In this document: positions 8,330-16,455 of the stretch, one piece after another
Layout: each line of letters begins with the position of its first letter
How positions within the stretch are numbered: the first letter of the stretch is position 1
Source: Bradyrhizobium aeschynomenes
GTDB lineage: Bacteria > Pseudomonadota > Alphaproteobacteria > Rhizobiales > Xanthobacteraceae
Reading direction: 5' to 3'
Assembly (NCBI RefSeq): GCF_013178945.1
Contig: NZ_JABFDM010000004.1
Coordinates: 124,001-188,000, forward strand
DNA: 64,000 bases
The notes under the pieces: model-generated
Database searches by the model: none
The model's input: only the letters and a program-made list of their open reading frames with translations
What the model was told of the DNA's origin: nothing
Translations under genes and position numbers: made by a program

Positions 8330-9967
8330 ATGGCGTTGACGCAGAGACTAGAATTCCGCCAGTCGCAGTCGCTGGTGATGACGCCCCAGCTGATGCAGGC
8401 GATCAAGCTGCTGCAGCTGTCCAATCTCGACCTCTCCACGTTCGTCGAAGAGGAGTTGGAGCGTAACCCGCTGCTGGAGCGGGCCAGCGACGGCCCCGAG
8501 GCGCCGGTCGCCGGCGAGCAGCAGATGTCCGAGCGCGCTGAATTCTCCGATGGCGGCGACGCTGGTGGCGAAGATTTCACCGAGGGTGGCGGCAGCAGCG
8601 GCGAGAGCTACGAGAGCGCGCCCGAGGACTGGATGAGCCGCGATCTCGGCACGCGTACGGAGATCGAACAGACGCTCGATTCCGGCCTCGAAAACGTGTT
8701 CTCCGAGGAGCCCGCGGAAGCGGCCGCACGTACCGCACAGGATGCGGCTCCCACGACCTATACCGAATGGGGCGGCGGCGCTTCCGGTGACGAGGACTAC
8801 AATCTCGAAGCCTTCGTGGCGGCAGAAACGACGCTGTCCGATCATCTCGCCGAGCAGGCCGCGGTGGCGTTCGTCTCGCCGGCCGACCGCATGATCGGCC
8901 AGTATCTGATCGATCTCGTCGATGAGGCGGGCTATCTGCCGGCCGATCTCGGCCAGGCCGCCGACCGGCTCGGCGCCGAGCAGGCCGATGTCGACGCCGT
9001 CCTTGGCGTCTTGCAGACCTTCGATCCGCCCGGGATCTGCGCGCGCAATCTGAGCGAATGCCTCGCGATCCAGCTGCGCGAGCTCGATCGCTACGACCCG
9101 GCGATGCAGGCGCTGGTCGAGCATCTCGATCTCCTCGCGAAGCGCGACTTTGCCGCCTTGCGCAAGCTGTGCGGCGTCGATGACGAGGACCTCGTCGACA
9201 TGATCGGCGAGATCCGACGGCTCGACCCGAAGCCGGGTCTCAAATTCGGCACGACGCGCACGCAGACCATGGTGCCCGACGTCTATGTGCGCCCCGGTCC
9301 CGATGGCGGCTGGCTGGTCGAGCTCAACAGCGACACGCTGCCGCGAGTCCTGGTGAATCAGGTCTATTACTCCGAGCTCTCGAAGACGATCCGCAAGGAC
9401 GGCGACAAGTCCTACTTCACCGATTGTCTGCAGAATGCGACGTGGCTGGTGCGTGCACTCGATCAGCGCGCGCGCACGATCCTGAAGGTGGCGACCGAGA
9501 TCGTGCGCCAGCAGGACGGCTTCTTCACGCACGGCGTCGCGCATCTGCGGCCCTTGAACCTCAAGGCCGTCGCGGATGCGATCCAGATGCACGAATCGAC
9601 GGTGTCGCGTGTCACCGCCAACAAATACATGGCGACCAATCGCGGCACTTTCGAGCTGAAGTATTTCTTCACGGCCTCGATTGCGTCGGCCGATGGCGGC
9701 GAAGCGCATTCGGCGGAAGCCGTGCGCCACCACATCAAGCAGCTGATCGATGCGGAAGATCCCTCCGCAATTCTCTCGGATGACACGATCGTCGAGAAGC
9801 TGCGCGCCGCGGGCATCGATATTGCGCGCCGCACGGTCGCGAAATACCGGGAGGCGATGCGGATCCCGTCCTCGGTCCAGCGCCGTCGCGACAAGCAGAG
9901 CATGCTGGCCCATGCCCTGTCGTCGCCTGCCAGCGCCGATCGCACCCGGGATACCGCGTCAGTTTGA
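8330..9967 (+). CDS. rpoN: RNA polymerase sigma-54 factor RpoN
   Basis: 545 aa. Region I is the glutamine/leucine-rich start (LEFRQSQSLVMTPQLMQAIK). Region II is a long acidic, glycine-rich stretch. Region III has the core-binding domain and the helix-turn-helix (HESTVSRVTANKYM). The RpoN box ARRTVAKYRE at residues 499-508 reads the -24 promoter element. The protein directs transcription of nitrogen, nitrogen-fixation and other activator-dependent genes. B. japonicum is known to have two rpoN genes; whether this is rpoN1 or rpoN2 cannot be judged here, though the lptB-rpoN-hpf-ptsN context is that of the housekeeping copy. Confidence 0.97.
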   Translation: MALTQRLEFRQSQSLVMTPQLMQAIKLLQLSNLDLSTFVEEELERNPLLERASDGPEAPVAGEQQMSERAEFSDGGDAGGEDFTEGGGSSGESYESAPEDWMSRDLGTRTEIEQTLDSGLENVFSEEPAEAAARTAQDAAPTTYTEWGGGASGDEDYNLEAFVAAETTLSDHLAEQAAVAFVSPADRMIGQYLIDLVDEAGYLPADLGQAADRLGAEQADVDAVLGVLQTFDPPGICARNLSECLAIQLRELDRYDPAMQALVEHLDLLAKRDFAALRKLCGVDDEDLVDMIGEIRRLDPKPGLKFGTTRTQTMVPDVYVRPGPDGGWLVELNSDTLPRVLVNQVYYSELSKTIRKDGDKSYFTDCLQNATWLVRALDQRARTILKVATEIVRQQDGFFTHGVAHLRPLNLKAVADAIQMHESTVSRVTANKYMATNRGTFELKYFFTASIASADGGEAHSAEAVRHHIKQLIDAEDPSAILSDDTIVEKLRAAGIDIARRTVAKYREAMRIPSSVQRRRDKQSMLAHALSSPASADRTRDTASV

Positions 9968-10039
9968 CCGCAGCTCAAGATTGCGCCTTAACCAAATAGG
10001 CTTAGTGTCATCATCGGTTCACATGAATCGAGGCGACAC

Positions 10040-10642
10040 ATGACCCTGCGGATTTCCGGAAAGAGCATCAGCGTCAGCGAAGCGCTGCGTGGGCGCGTCA
10101 GCGAGCGCACCGACGAGGTGCTGCGCAAATATTTCGACGGCAACTATTCCGGTCACGTCACGCTCTCCAAGGATGGTTTCGGGTTCAAGACCGATTGCGC
10201 ACTGCACCTTGATTCGGGCATCACGCTCGAAGCCGAATCCAACGCGCCGGACGCCTATGCCAGCGCCGACCAGGCGCTCCTGATGATCGAGAAGCGGCTG
10301 CGCCGCTACAAGAGCCGGCTGAAGGACCGCTCGGCACGCAAATCCCATGCAGCCAGCGCGGCTCTGGCCAGTCTGGATGGCGCGGTACTCGATGCGCCGA
10401 GCTACGTGATCGAGGCGCCGGCCGAGGGCGACGAGGAGATCACCGGCTACAGTCCCGTGATCATTGCCGAGAACACCACCGCGCTGAAGCGGCTGTCGGT
10501 GTCGGAAGCGGTCATGGAGCTCGATCTTTCGGGCGCGCCCTGCATGGTTTTTCAGCATGGTTCCAGCGGCCGGGTGAACATCATCTACCGCCGTGCCGAC
10601 GGCAACATCGGCTGGGTCGATCCTCCCGCCGTGAAGCCGTAG
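10040..10642 (+). CDS. hpf: Ribosome hibernation promoting factor, long form
   Basis: 200 aa. The N-terminal S30AE domain occupies about residues 1-105 (MTLRISGKSISVSEALRGRV). After a linker, the C-terminal domain of long HPFs (about 140-198, with the SVSEAVMELDLSGAPCMVFQ region) dimerises two ribosomes. It stores 70S ribosomes as 100S dimers in stationary phase. It begins 73 nt after rpoN and is probably co-transcribed. Confidence 0.93.
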   Translation: MTLRISGKSISVSEALRGRVSERTDEVLRKYFDGNYSGHVTLSKDGFGFKTDCALHLDSGITLEAESNAPDAYASADQALLMIEKRLRRYKSRLKDRSARKSHAASAALASLDGAVLDAPSYVIEAPAEGDEEITGYSPVIIAENTTALKRLSVSEAVMELDLSGAPCMVFQHGSSGRVNIIYRRADGNIGWVDPPAVKP

Positions 10643-10971
10643 TCGTGCGGATGCTGTCCGGACGACGCGCGGCAGGGGGAAAAATCGGTTCCTGATCAGG
10701 TGGTTGGCGAGCCGATTGCGACGTCACGCCACGGTCGTGAACGGGTGCGATGAGGCGGTCGGAACGTTGGTGCCTTCAGGCTGCCACGCTCCGGCGATCT
10801 TTAAGGATAGGTGGCGGGAACATGCTTGCGGGTGTTGGCACGGCCGTTGCGTTGGGGTAGAAGCCCCTCGCATCGGACACGGGTTAAGCCCGCCTGCCGC
10901 CTCAGCTTCTTGACGCCGGTCTGTCCCGACCTATTTCGCACACTGACGGTTCAATCACCTCGGAACGCCCT
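10643..10971. other. Intergenic region between hpf and ptsN
   Basis: 329 nt. No gene or clear regulatory element is visible. A separate ptsN promoter may lie here. Confidence 0.4.
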
Positions 10972-11433
10972 ATGCCGATTACCGATCTGGTCGCACCCGA
11001 GGCGATCCTGCCGGCTTTGAAGGTCATCAGTAAGAAGCAGGCGCTGCAGGAGCTTGCGGCGCGTGCCGCTGCGCTGACCGGGCAGAACGAACGCAACGTG
11101 TTCGAGGTGCTGCTGCAGCGGGAGAAGCTCGGCACCACCGCCGTCGGCTATGGCGTCGCGATCCCCCACGGCAAGCTGCCGAAGCTGGAAAAGCTGTTCG
11201 GCCTGTTCGCGCGCCTCGAGCGGCCGATCGATTTCGAGGCCATGGACGGCCAGCCAGTCGATCTGGTGTTCCTGCTGCTGGCGCCGGAAGGTGCCGGCGC
11301 CGACCATCTGAAGGCCCTGGCGCGCATCGCGCGCCTGCTGCGCGACCAGGACGTCGCCAAGAAGCTCCGCGCCTCGCGCGACGCCCAGGCGATCTATTCG
11401 GTGCTGGCCCTGCCGCCGGCGTCCGCGGCCTGA
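10972..11433 (+). CDS. ptsN: Nitrogen-regulatory phosphotransferase EIIA-Ntr
   Basis: 153 aa, the family length. The phosphorylated histidine is H66 in the motif GVAIPHGKLP. EIIA-Ntr accepts phosphate from NPr in the nitrogen PTS and regulates potassium transport, nitrogen metabolism and, in rhizobia, ABC transport. The ATG at 10972 starts a typical PtsN N-terminus (MPITDLVAPEAILPALK). The linkage rpoN-hpf-ptsN is highly conserved. Confidence 0.96.
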   Translation: MPITDLVAPEAILPALKVISKKQALQELAARAAALTGQNERNVFEVLLQREKLGTTAVGYGVAIPHGKLPKLEKLFGLFARLERPIDFEAMDGQPVDLVFLLLAPEGAGADHLKALARIARLLRDQDVAKKLRASRDAQAIYSVLALPPASAA

Positions 11434-11520
11434 CGACTGCTTCCGCGCCTGGTTGCCCGCTTCTGCCTGCTTCCAGCGCGTGTTGCGTTCCCGCGCAATC
11501 GCCTCATGCTGAGACTTCGA

Positions 11521-11829
11521 CAATCACCGGTCTCTCCGTTCCCTCCCCCCTTGTGGGGGAGGGTCAGGGAGGGGGGTGGCCCAGGATGCCGCACGCAGTT
11601 GGTGAGCGACCGCCAGCACAACGGATCGCGCCAGCGGCAAGGGAAAATGCCGAGCGAGTCGTTCCTCAAATAAGGATCTCAGCTCTTCGCGTCACCGATG
11701 CGCATCCGAGGCCGAACGCCGGACGCGTTGTTGAAGCCATCCGCCAATGCGTCGTCGATTGCGCCCGCGGCTACCCCCCTCCCTGACCCTCCCCCACAAG
11801 GGGGGAGGGAACGGGGAGGGCGGTGATTG
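11521..11829. repeat. MITE-like element with long terminal inverted repeats
   Basis: A 41-bp arm at 11536-11576 is repeated without a mismatch in inverse at about 11774-11815. Beyond it, the outermost 9 bp (CAATCACCG at 11521 and CGGTGATTG at 11821) are also inverted, so the arms span about 57 bp. Each arm can fold on itself (CCCTCCCCC against GGGGGAGGG). The roughly 200-bp centre contains no ORF with coding character. The whole looks like a non-autonomous mobile or repetitive element between ptsN and the acetyltransferase gene. Confidence 0.6.
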
Positions 11830-11874
11830 CGGCAGTCCGGAGCATCATGCGAGTCCGTCCAAACGCATTGCGCG

Positions 11875-12396
11875 CTAGGTCAACGGCTTGATCAGATAGC
11901 GCACCGTCTTGGTGCCGCCGTGGATGCCGGCTGTCGCCAGCGGCTCGAAGCCGAGCGCGGCGTGGAAGGCATCGGACTGCGGATTGGGCGGATCGAGATT
12001 GACCTCGCAGACGATGCGCTGGTGCGCCGCGGTTTGCGCGTCGCGAATCAGGCTGTCGTAGAGCAGGCGCGCCAGTCCCTGGCCTCGCGCACTCTGCGCC
12101 ACCACGATCCGATCGACATAGATGAAGCGATCATAGCGGGCGCGGAACCAGCGATAGTTCGGACTGTCGTAGTCGACGTTCTGGTCCAGCGCGATGATCA
12201 GTGCATCGGCGTCGCCGATCCGCCAAGCGCGCCACGCCTGCCCGATCAGACGTGCGAGCGCCTCGGGCGTCAGCCAGGACAGCTCGGACGCATGCGCATT
12301 GTTGAGCGCGAGCAGACCCGTCGATAGCGAAGCGTCGCTTCGTAGCTCGGCCGCGCTCACCGGTGTGATCAACGGACTCATCTCGACGATCGTCAT
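11875..12396 (-). CDS. GNAT-family N-acetyltransferase
   Basis: 173 aa from the ATG at 12396; an ATG at 12381 is also possible, and upstream frame extension is arginine-rich and unlike protein. The acetyl-CoA binding motif is visible as RIVVAQSARGQGLARLLYDS (R/QxxGxG/A pattern), followed by a typical C-terminal strand (IVCEVNLDPPNPQSDAFHAALGF is the usual EVN..N..S..FH..LGF block). It resembles GNAT proteins often annotated as predicted acetyltransferases with N-terminal extension. The substrate is unknown. Confidence 0.85.
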   Translation of the reverse strand: MTIVEMSPLITPVSAAELRSDASLSTGLLALNNAHASELSWLTPEALARLIGQAWRAWRIGDADALIIALDQNVDYDSPNYRWFRARYDRFIYVDRIVVAQSARGQGLARLLYDSLIRDAQTAAHQRIVCEVNLDPPNPQSDAFHAALGFEPLATAGIHGGTKTVRYLIKPLT

Positions 12397-12426
12397 GGCA
12401 AGAAACTGGCAAGAAAAGCGGGCAAG

Positions 12427-12460
12427 AAAAAAGGGCCGTCCCCTGGCTGGGGACCGCCCT
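12427..12460 (-). terminator. Rho-independent terminator for hsp20-DUF1150
   Basis: An 11-nt stem (GGGCGGTCCCC/GGGGACGGCCC with one mismatch) and 5-nt loop are followed by six T on the minus strand. It lies about 80 nt downstream of the DUF1150 stop. Confidence 0.7.
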
Positions 12461-12541
12461 CGTAGAGGGTGCATGAGCCGCTTGAGTCTCACAACAACGG
12501 CGTCTCGCAAGACGCCGTCGCGCATGACCTCCCGGTCTGGC

Positions 12542-12805
12542 CTAGTGCACGCTTACGGCCTGCAACTCGTGGCTCCATGCGTTGGCAATCGCGGCTTCGC
12601 GGCTGTCGGTGAGCATGATCGGCGTGCCGTCAGCGGCATGCAAGGCGAACAGCTTCAGTCCCGGCGCGATACGCGGAGCCTGCGGAAACAGTCCCGGCAC
12701 GTCTTCGGAGCGGATCTGCTTCACATAGGCAATGTGACCCTCGCCCAAGGTGGCCAAGGACTCCAGGGAGACGGGGGATTCAGACGCAACATAACCTTCA
12801 GTCAT
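12542..12805 (-). CDS. DUF1150 family protein
   Basis: 87 aa. The core (LGEGHIAYVKQIRSEDV...LFALHAADGTPIMLTDSREAA) matches the small DUF1150 family of alphaproteobacteria, which is commonly encoded directly after an Hsp20 gene, as here. Function is unknown. It lies 58 nt downstream of hsp20 and is probably in the same transcript, ending at the terminator at 12427-12460. Confidence 0.85.
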   Translation of the reverse strand: MTEGYVASESPVSLESLATLGEGHIAYVKQIRSEDVPGLFPQAPRIAPGLKLFALHAADGTPIMLTDSREAAIANAWSHELQAVSVH

Positions 12806-12863
12806 GGTCTCGACTCCTTCTGAGACTCAAGCGGTCGAGTCCGCTACTCGTTCCATCGAACCA

Positions 12864-13289
12864 TTATTCGTGTTCATTGATCGCTATTGTCTTAACGATC
12901 CGCTCAGGCTCCGGCCTGGCCAGATCGACCGACAACAACCCGTTCTTCAGGTCAGCCCCGAGCACGTGCATTCCCTCCGCCAGCACGAAGGTGCGCTGGA
13001 AGTGGCGCGCGGCAATGCCGCGATGAATGTATTGCCGGGTCTTGTCGTCCTGCTGCCGGCCACGGATGACGAGCTGGTTTTCCTCAATGGTGACATCGAG
13101 TTGGTCGCGGGTGAAACCCGCCACCGCCAGCGTGATCCGCAGACGCTCGGGCTGGCCATTGGTGCGTTCGAACCGCTCGATATTGTAGGGCGGATAGCCG
13201 TCGGCACCTTTGACGACGCGGTCGAGCACGCGCTCGATCTCGTCGAAGCCCAGCAGAAACGGACTGGAGAGCGAAGGAACACGAGACAT
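12864..13289 (-). CDS. Small heat-shock protein, Hsp20/IbpA family
   Basis: 141 aa. The alpha-crystallin domain covers about residues 30-125 and includes YPPYNIERF, LAVAGFTRDQLDVTIEENQL and the conserved RGIAARHFQRTFVLAEGMHV; the motif LLSVDLARPEPE is in its C-terminal part. It binds unfolding proteins during heat stress. The start ATG at 13289 is preceded by AGAGG at 13302-13306, placed inside a hairpin loop, which suggests translational control by temperature. Rhizobia carry several such genes, often under ROSE-type thermometers. Confidence 0.95.
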   Translation of the reverse strand: MSRVPSLSSPFLLGFDEIERVLDRVVKGADGYPPYNIERFERTNGQPERLRITLAVAGFTRDQLDVTIEENQLVIRGRQQDDKTRQYIHRGIAARHFQRTFVLAEGMHVLGADLKNGLLSVDLARPEPERIVKTIAINEHE

Positions 13290-13295
13290 GGTTTA

Positions 13296-13319
13296 CAAAG
13301 TCCTCTCGAAGCGACTTTG
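13296..13319 (-). promoter_or_regulatory. Hairpin around the hsp20 ribosome binding site
   Basis: In the mRNA, CAAAGUC at the 5' side and GACUUUG at the 3' side form a perfect 7-bp stem around a 10-nt loop (GCUUCGAGAG). The Shine-Dalgarno AGAGG straddles the loop and the 3' stem. The structure ends 6 nt before the AUG. This is a candidate RNA thermometer. Confidence 0.5.
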
Positions 13320-13423
13320 ACGTTTCGGGACCCTGATGGCATCCCTTGAGCAGCAATATGGGCACGATCCCGGTCGCGTTCAAGCGCCGGGATGTCAGGG
13401 AATCGGCCTGTCTGTGGAAGGGC

Positions 13424-14503
13424 TTAAACCGGCAGCCTCTGCCGCCCATCGGCCGAGAACAGATGCAGCTTGGCGCGCGGCGCCACGGCGCGGATCCTGG
13501 CGCCGATCTCCGGCGCCGTGACGCCGGGCAGCCGCACGATGACGTCGTTGGCGGTCGCGGTCAGCCGGTCATCGCCGTCCGCGTCCTGCCGCGACCCGTA
13601 GACATAGGTCTCGGCGCCGACATGCTCGATCGCGTCGACGCGCAGGTCGAGCCCGACACCACCGGCGGGCACGGTCTCGCCGAGCTCGAAATCCTCGGGA
13701 CGGATGCCGAGCTGGCCGGCCTCGGCCGGGACGGCGTCGGCGCCGTGCAACTGGCGGCGAAGGCCATCCAGCGGCATCAGGTTCATCGGCGGCGCGCCGA
13801 TGAATGAGGCAACGAAGGTCGTCGCCGGCTTCTGATAGATGTCGAGCGGATTGCCGATCTGCTCGACCTTGCCGCCGTTCATCACCACCAGGATATCGGC
13901 GAGCGTCATCGCCTCGAGCTGGTCGTGGGTGACATAAATGGCCGTGGTGTTGAGCCGGCGCTGCAGCTTGCGGATCTCGACCCGCATCGCGATGCGCAGC
14001 TTGGCGTCGAGATTCGACAGCGGCTCGTCGAACAGGAACACTTTGGGCTGGCGCACGATGGCGCGGCCCATTGCGACGCGCTGACGCTGGCCGCCGGAGA
14101 GCTGGCGCGGCTTCCTTTGCAGCATGGTGCCGAGTTCGAGAATCCGCGCGGCGTCCTCCACCCGGGTCTTGATCTCCGCCTCCGGCATGCGGCGATTGCG
14201 CAAGCCATAGGCCATGTTGTTGTAGACGGTCATGTGCGGGTAGAGCGCGTAGTTCTGGAACACCATCGCGATGTCGCGCTCGGCCGGCTCGATCGCGTTG
14301 ACGACGCGGCCGCCGATGTCGATCTCGCCGGACGAGATCGTCTCGAGGCCGGCGACCATCCGCAGCAGGGTGGACTTGCCGCAGCCGGAGGGACCGACGA
14401 GCACGCAGAATTGGCCGTCGCCGACCTCGATGTCGACGCCTTTGATGGCCTCGAATCCGCCGGGATAGATCTTGCGGACGTTGCGGAGCGTGACGTTGGC
14501 CAT
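13424..14503 (-). CDS. ugpC: sn-glycerol-3-phosphate ABC importer, ATP-binding protein UgpC
   Basis: 359 aa, the usual UgpC/MalK length. Walker A is GPSGCGKST, the signature LSGGQRQR, Walker B in [16 protein letters not shown]; the C-terminal TOBE-type regulatory domain runs from about residue 240. It hydrolyses ATP to drive import of glycerol-3-phosphate or its diesters. It is the last gene of the minus-strand ugpB-ugpA-ugpE-ugpC cluster, about 140 nt after ugpE. Substrate is assigned from the whole cluster; MalK-like ATPases alone do not settle it. Confidence 0.92.
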   Translation of the reverse strand: MANVTLRNVRKIYPGGFEAIKGVDIEVGDGQFCVLVGPSGCGKSTLLRMVAGLETISSGEIDIGGRVVNAIEPAERDIAMVFQNYALYPHMTVYNNMAYGLRNRRMPEAEIKTRVEDAARILELGTMLQRKPRQLSGGQRQRVAMGRAIVRQPKVFLFDEPLSNLDAKLRIAMRVEIRKLQRRLNTTAIYVTHDQLEAMTLADILVVMNGGKVEQIGNPLDIYQKPATTFVASFIGAPPMNLMPLDGLRRQLHGADAVPAEAGQLGIRPEDFELGETVPAGGVGLDLRVDAIEHVGAETYVYGSRQDADGDDRLTATANDVIVRLPGVTAPEIGARIRAVAPRAKLHLFSADGRQRLPV

Positions 14504-14544
14504 GGGGAGATTACCGGTGATTCTTGAATGGCGCGCGATTGCTG

Positions 14545-14614
14545 GCGAATGGCGAATGGGGAGGTGCGAATAGGGAAGGCGAATGGGTCCTCATGTTCGA
14601 ATACCCCTATTCGC
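14545..14614. repeat. Degenerate GCGAATRG octamer array between ugpE and ugpC
   Basis: GCGAATGG/GCGAATAG occurs at 14545, 14552, 14566 and 14579, and its inverse CTATTCGC at 14607. The array could fold imperfectly in the mRNA. It occupies the only sizeable gap inside the operon. Confidence 0.5.
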
Positions 14615-14640
14615 CCCTCGCCATCCGCACTTCGCTCCTC

Positions 14641-15489
14641 TCACTTTTCCGTCTCCACGAGGCCCTTCACGAACAGGCGCTGCATGAAGACGACGACGGC
14701 GACCGGCGGCAGCATTGCCAGCACGGCGGTCGCCATCGCGAGCTGCCATTCGGCGAGCTCGTCGGTGGTGGTCAGCATCTTCTTGATGCCGATCACGATG
14801 GTCTGCATCGAATCCTTGGTGGTGATCAGCAGCGGCCAGAGATACTGGTTCCAGCCATAGATGAACTGGATCACGAACAGCGCCGCCACCGTCGTCATCG
14901 ACAGCGGCAGCAGCGTGTCCCAGAAGAACCGCAGCGGTCCGGCGCCGTCGATGCGCGAGGCCTCCAGCAGCTCGTCCGGAACGGTCATGAAGAACTGCCT
15001 AAACAGCAGCGTGCCGGTCGCGGACGCGATCAGCGGCAGGATCAGCCCGGCATAGGTGTCGAGCATGCGCAGGTCGGCGACGACCTTGTAGGTCGGGTAG
15101 ATGCGGACCTCGACCGGCAGCATCAAGGTGATGAAGATGATCCAGAACGCCGTCTTGCGGAACGGGAAGCGGAAATAGACGATCGCGAACGCCGACAGGA
15201 TCGAGATCAGGATCTTGCCGACCGCGATGCCGATCGCGGTGACGAACGAGTTCAGGAGCAGCACGCCGACGGGCTGGTTCATGAACCGCGAGCCGCCGAC
15301 GAAGACCGCGCGATAGTAGTTCTCAAGCATCCGGCCGCCCGGCGTGAGCGGCAAATTGCCGCTGACCACGGTCGCCGCGTCATAGGTCGAGGCGATGAAG
15401 GCGACGTAGACCGGGAAGGCGAAGATCAGCACGCCCAGCGAGAGCACGATGTAGGCGACGAGGTCCCGGAGCGGGCGATGCTCGACCAT
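14641..15489 (-). CDS. ugpE: sn-glycerol-3-phosphate ABC importer permease UgpE
   Basis: 282 aa, matching the family length. Six membrane helices are predicted. The cytoplasmic EAA loop is visible as [24 protein letters not shown], where the permease contacts UgpC. The start ATG at 15489 overlaps the ugpA stop as ATGA, so the permeases are translationally coupled. The frame continues open upstream antisense to nothing useful; that part is a shifted reading of ugpA and is not this protein. Confidence 0.94.
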   Translation of the reverse strand: MVEHRPLRDLVAYIVLSLGVLIFAFPVYVAFIASTYDAATVVSGNLPLTPGGRMLENYYRAVFVGGSRFMNQPVGVLLLNSFVTAIGIAVGKILISILSAFAIVYFRFPFRKTAFWIIFITLMLPVEVRIYPTYKVVADLRMLDTYAGLILPLIASATGTLLFRQFFMTVPDELLEASRIDGAGPLRFFWDTLLPLSMTTVAALFVIQFIYGWNQYLWPLLITTKDSMQTIVIGIKKMLTTTDELAEWQLAMATAVLAMLPPVAVVVFMQRLFVKGLVETEK

Positions 15490-16370
15490 CAGTACTGCAC
15501 CTTGCGCTCGACATAGCGGAACTGGATCGCGGTCAGCGCGATCACGATCACCATCAGCACGACCGATTGCGCGGCGGAGCCGCCGAGATCGCCGCCGAGC
15601 CGGCCGTCGGCGAACACCTTGTAGACCATCGTGGTGGTCGAGCCGGCCGGGCCGCCGGCGGTGACCGCGTCGATGATGCCGAAGGTTTCGAAGAACACGT
15701 AGACGATGTTGACGACGAGCAGGAAGAAGGTGGTCGGCGACAGCAGCGGGAAGATGATGGTCCAGAACCGGCGCAGCGGACCCGCGCCGTCGATCGCGCC
15801 GGCCTCGATCACGCTCTTGGGGATCGCCTGCAGGCCGGCGAGGAAGAACAGGAAGTTGTAGGCAACCTGCTTCCAGACCGCGGCCATGACGACGAGGATC
15901 ATGGCGTGGGTGCCGTCGAGCATCGGGTTCCAGTTGAAGCCCATGACGCGCAGCGGGCGCGCCAGTGTGCCCAAGGTCGGGTGGAAGATGAAGAACCACA
16001 GCACGCCGGCGATCGCGGGCGCGACCGCGTAGGGCCAGATCATCAGCGTCTTGTAGGCAGAGGCGCCCTTGAGGTTCTTGTCGGCTTGCGTCGCGAACAG
16101 CAGCGCGACGCCGAGCGACAGCACGGTGACCAGCGAGGAGAACACCACGGTCGTGCCGATGGCGGTGTAATATTCCGGCTGGGCGAACAGCGCCTGATAG
16201 TTCTCGAGCCCGACGAATTCGGAATTGAGGCCGAAGGCGTCCTCGCGCAGGAAGGACTGCCAGATCGCCTGGCTGGCCGGCCAATAGAAGAAGATCAGCG
16301 TGATCGCGAGCTGCGGCGCCAGCAGCAGGTAGGGCAGGAGCTTGCCGTTGAAGACGACCGACTTTTCCAT
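15489..16370 (-). CDS. ugpA: sn-glycerol-3-phosphate ABC importer permease UgpA
   Basis: 293 aa with six predicted helices. The EAA-type loop is seen as [20 protein letters not shown]. It pairs with UgpE to form the channel. The ATG at 16370 begins [20 protein letters not shown], typical of UgpA. It lies 85 nt after ugpB and overlaps ugpE by 1 nt of each codon pair (ATGA). Confidence 0.94.
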   Translation of the reverse strand: MEKSVVFNGKLLPYLLLAPQLAITLIFFYWPASQAIWQSFLREDAFGLNSEFVGLENYQALFAQPEYYTAIGTTVVFSSLVTVLSLGVALLFATQADKNLKGASAYKTLMIWPYAVAPAIAGVLWFFIFHPTLGTLARPLRVMGFNWNPMLDGTHAMILVVMAAVWKQVAYNFLFFLAGLQAIPKSVIEAGAIDGAGPLRRFWTIIFPLLSPTTFFLLVVNIVYVFFETFGIIDAVTAGGPAGSTTTMVYKVFADGRLGGDLGGSAAQSVVLMVIVIALTAIQFRYVERKVQY

Positions 16371-16455
16371 GGAGCGCGCCGCGAGAGGGATAGAAGTGAG
16401 GCTTCCCCTCGGAGCGGAGGGGAAGCCTCTGGGACGGTCTTACTTTGCAGTTTCC

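Noticed and set aside
14641..16284. Single fused 547-codon permease
   Set aside because: The upstream half of this frame is an out-of-frame reading of ugpA. UgpE starts at the ATG at 15489 and has normal length.
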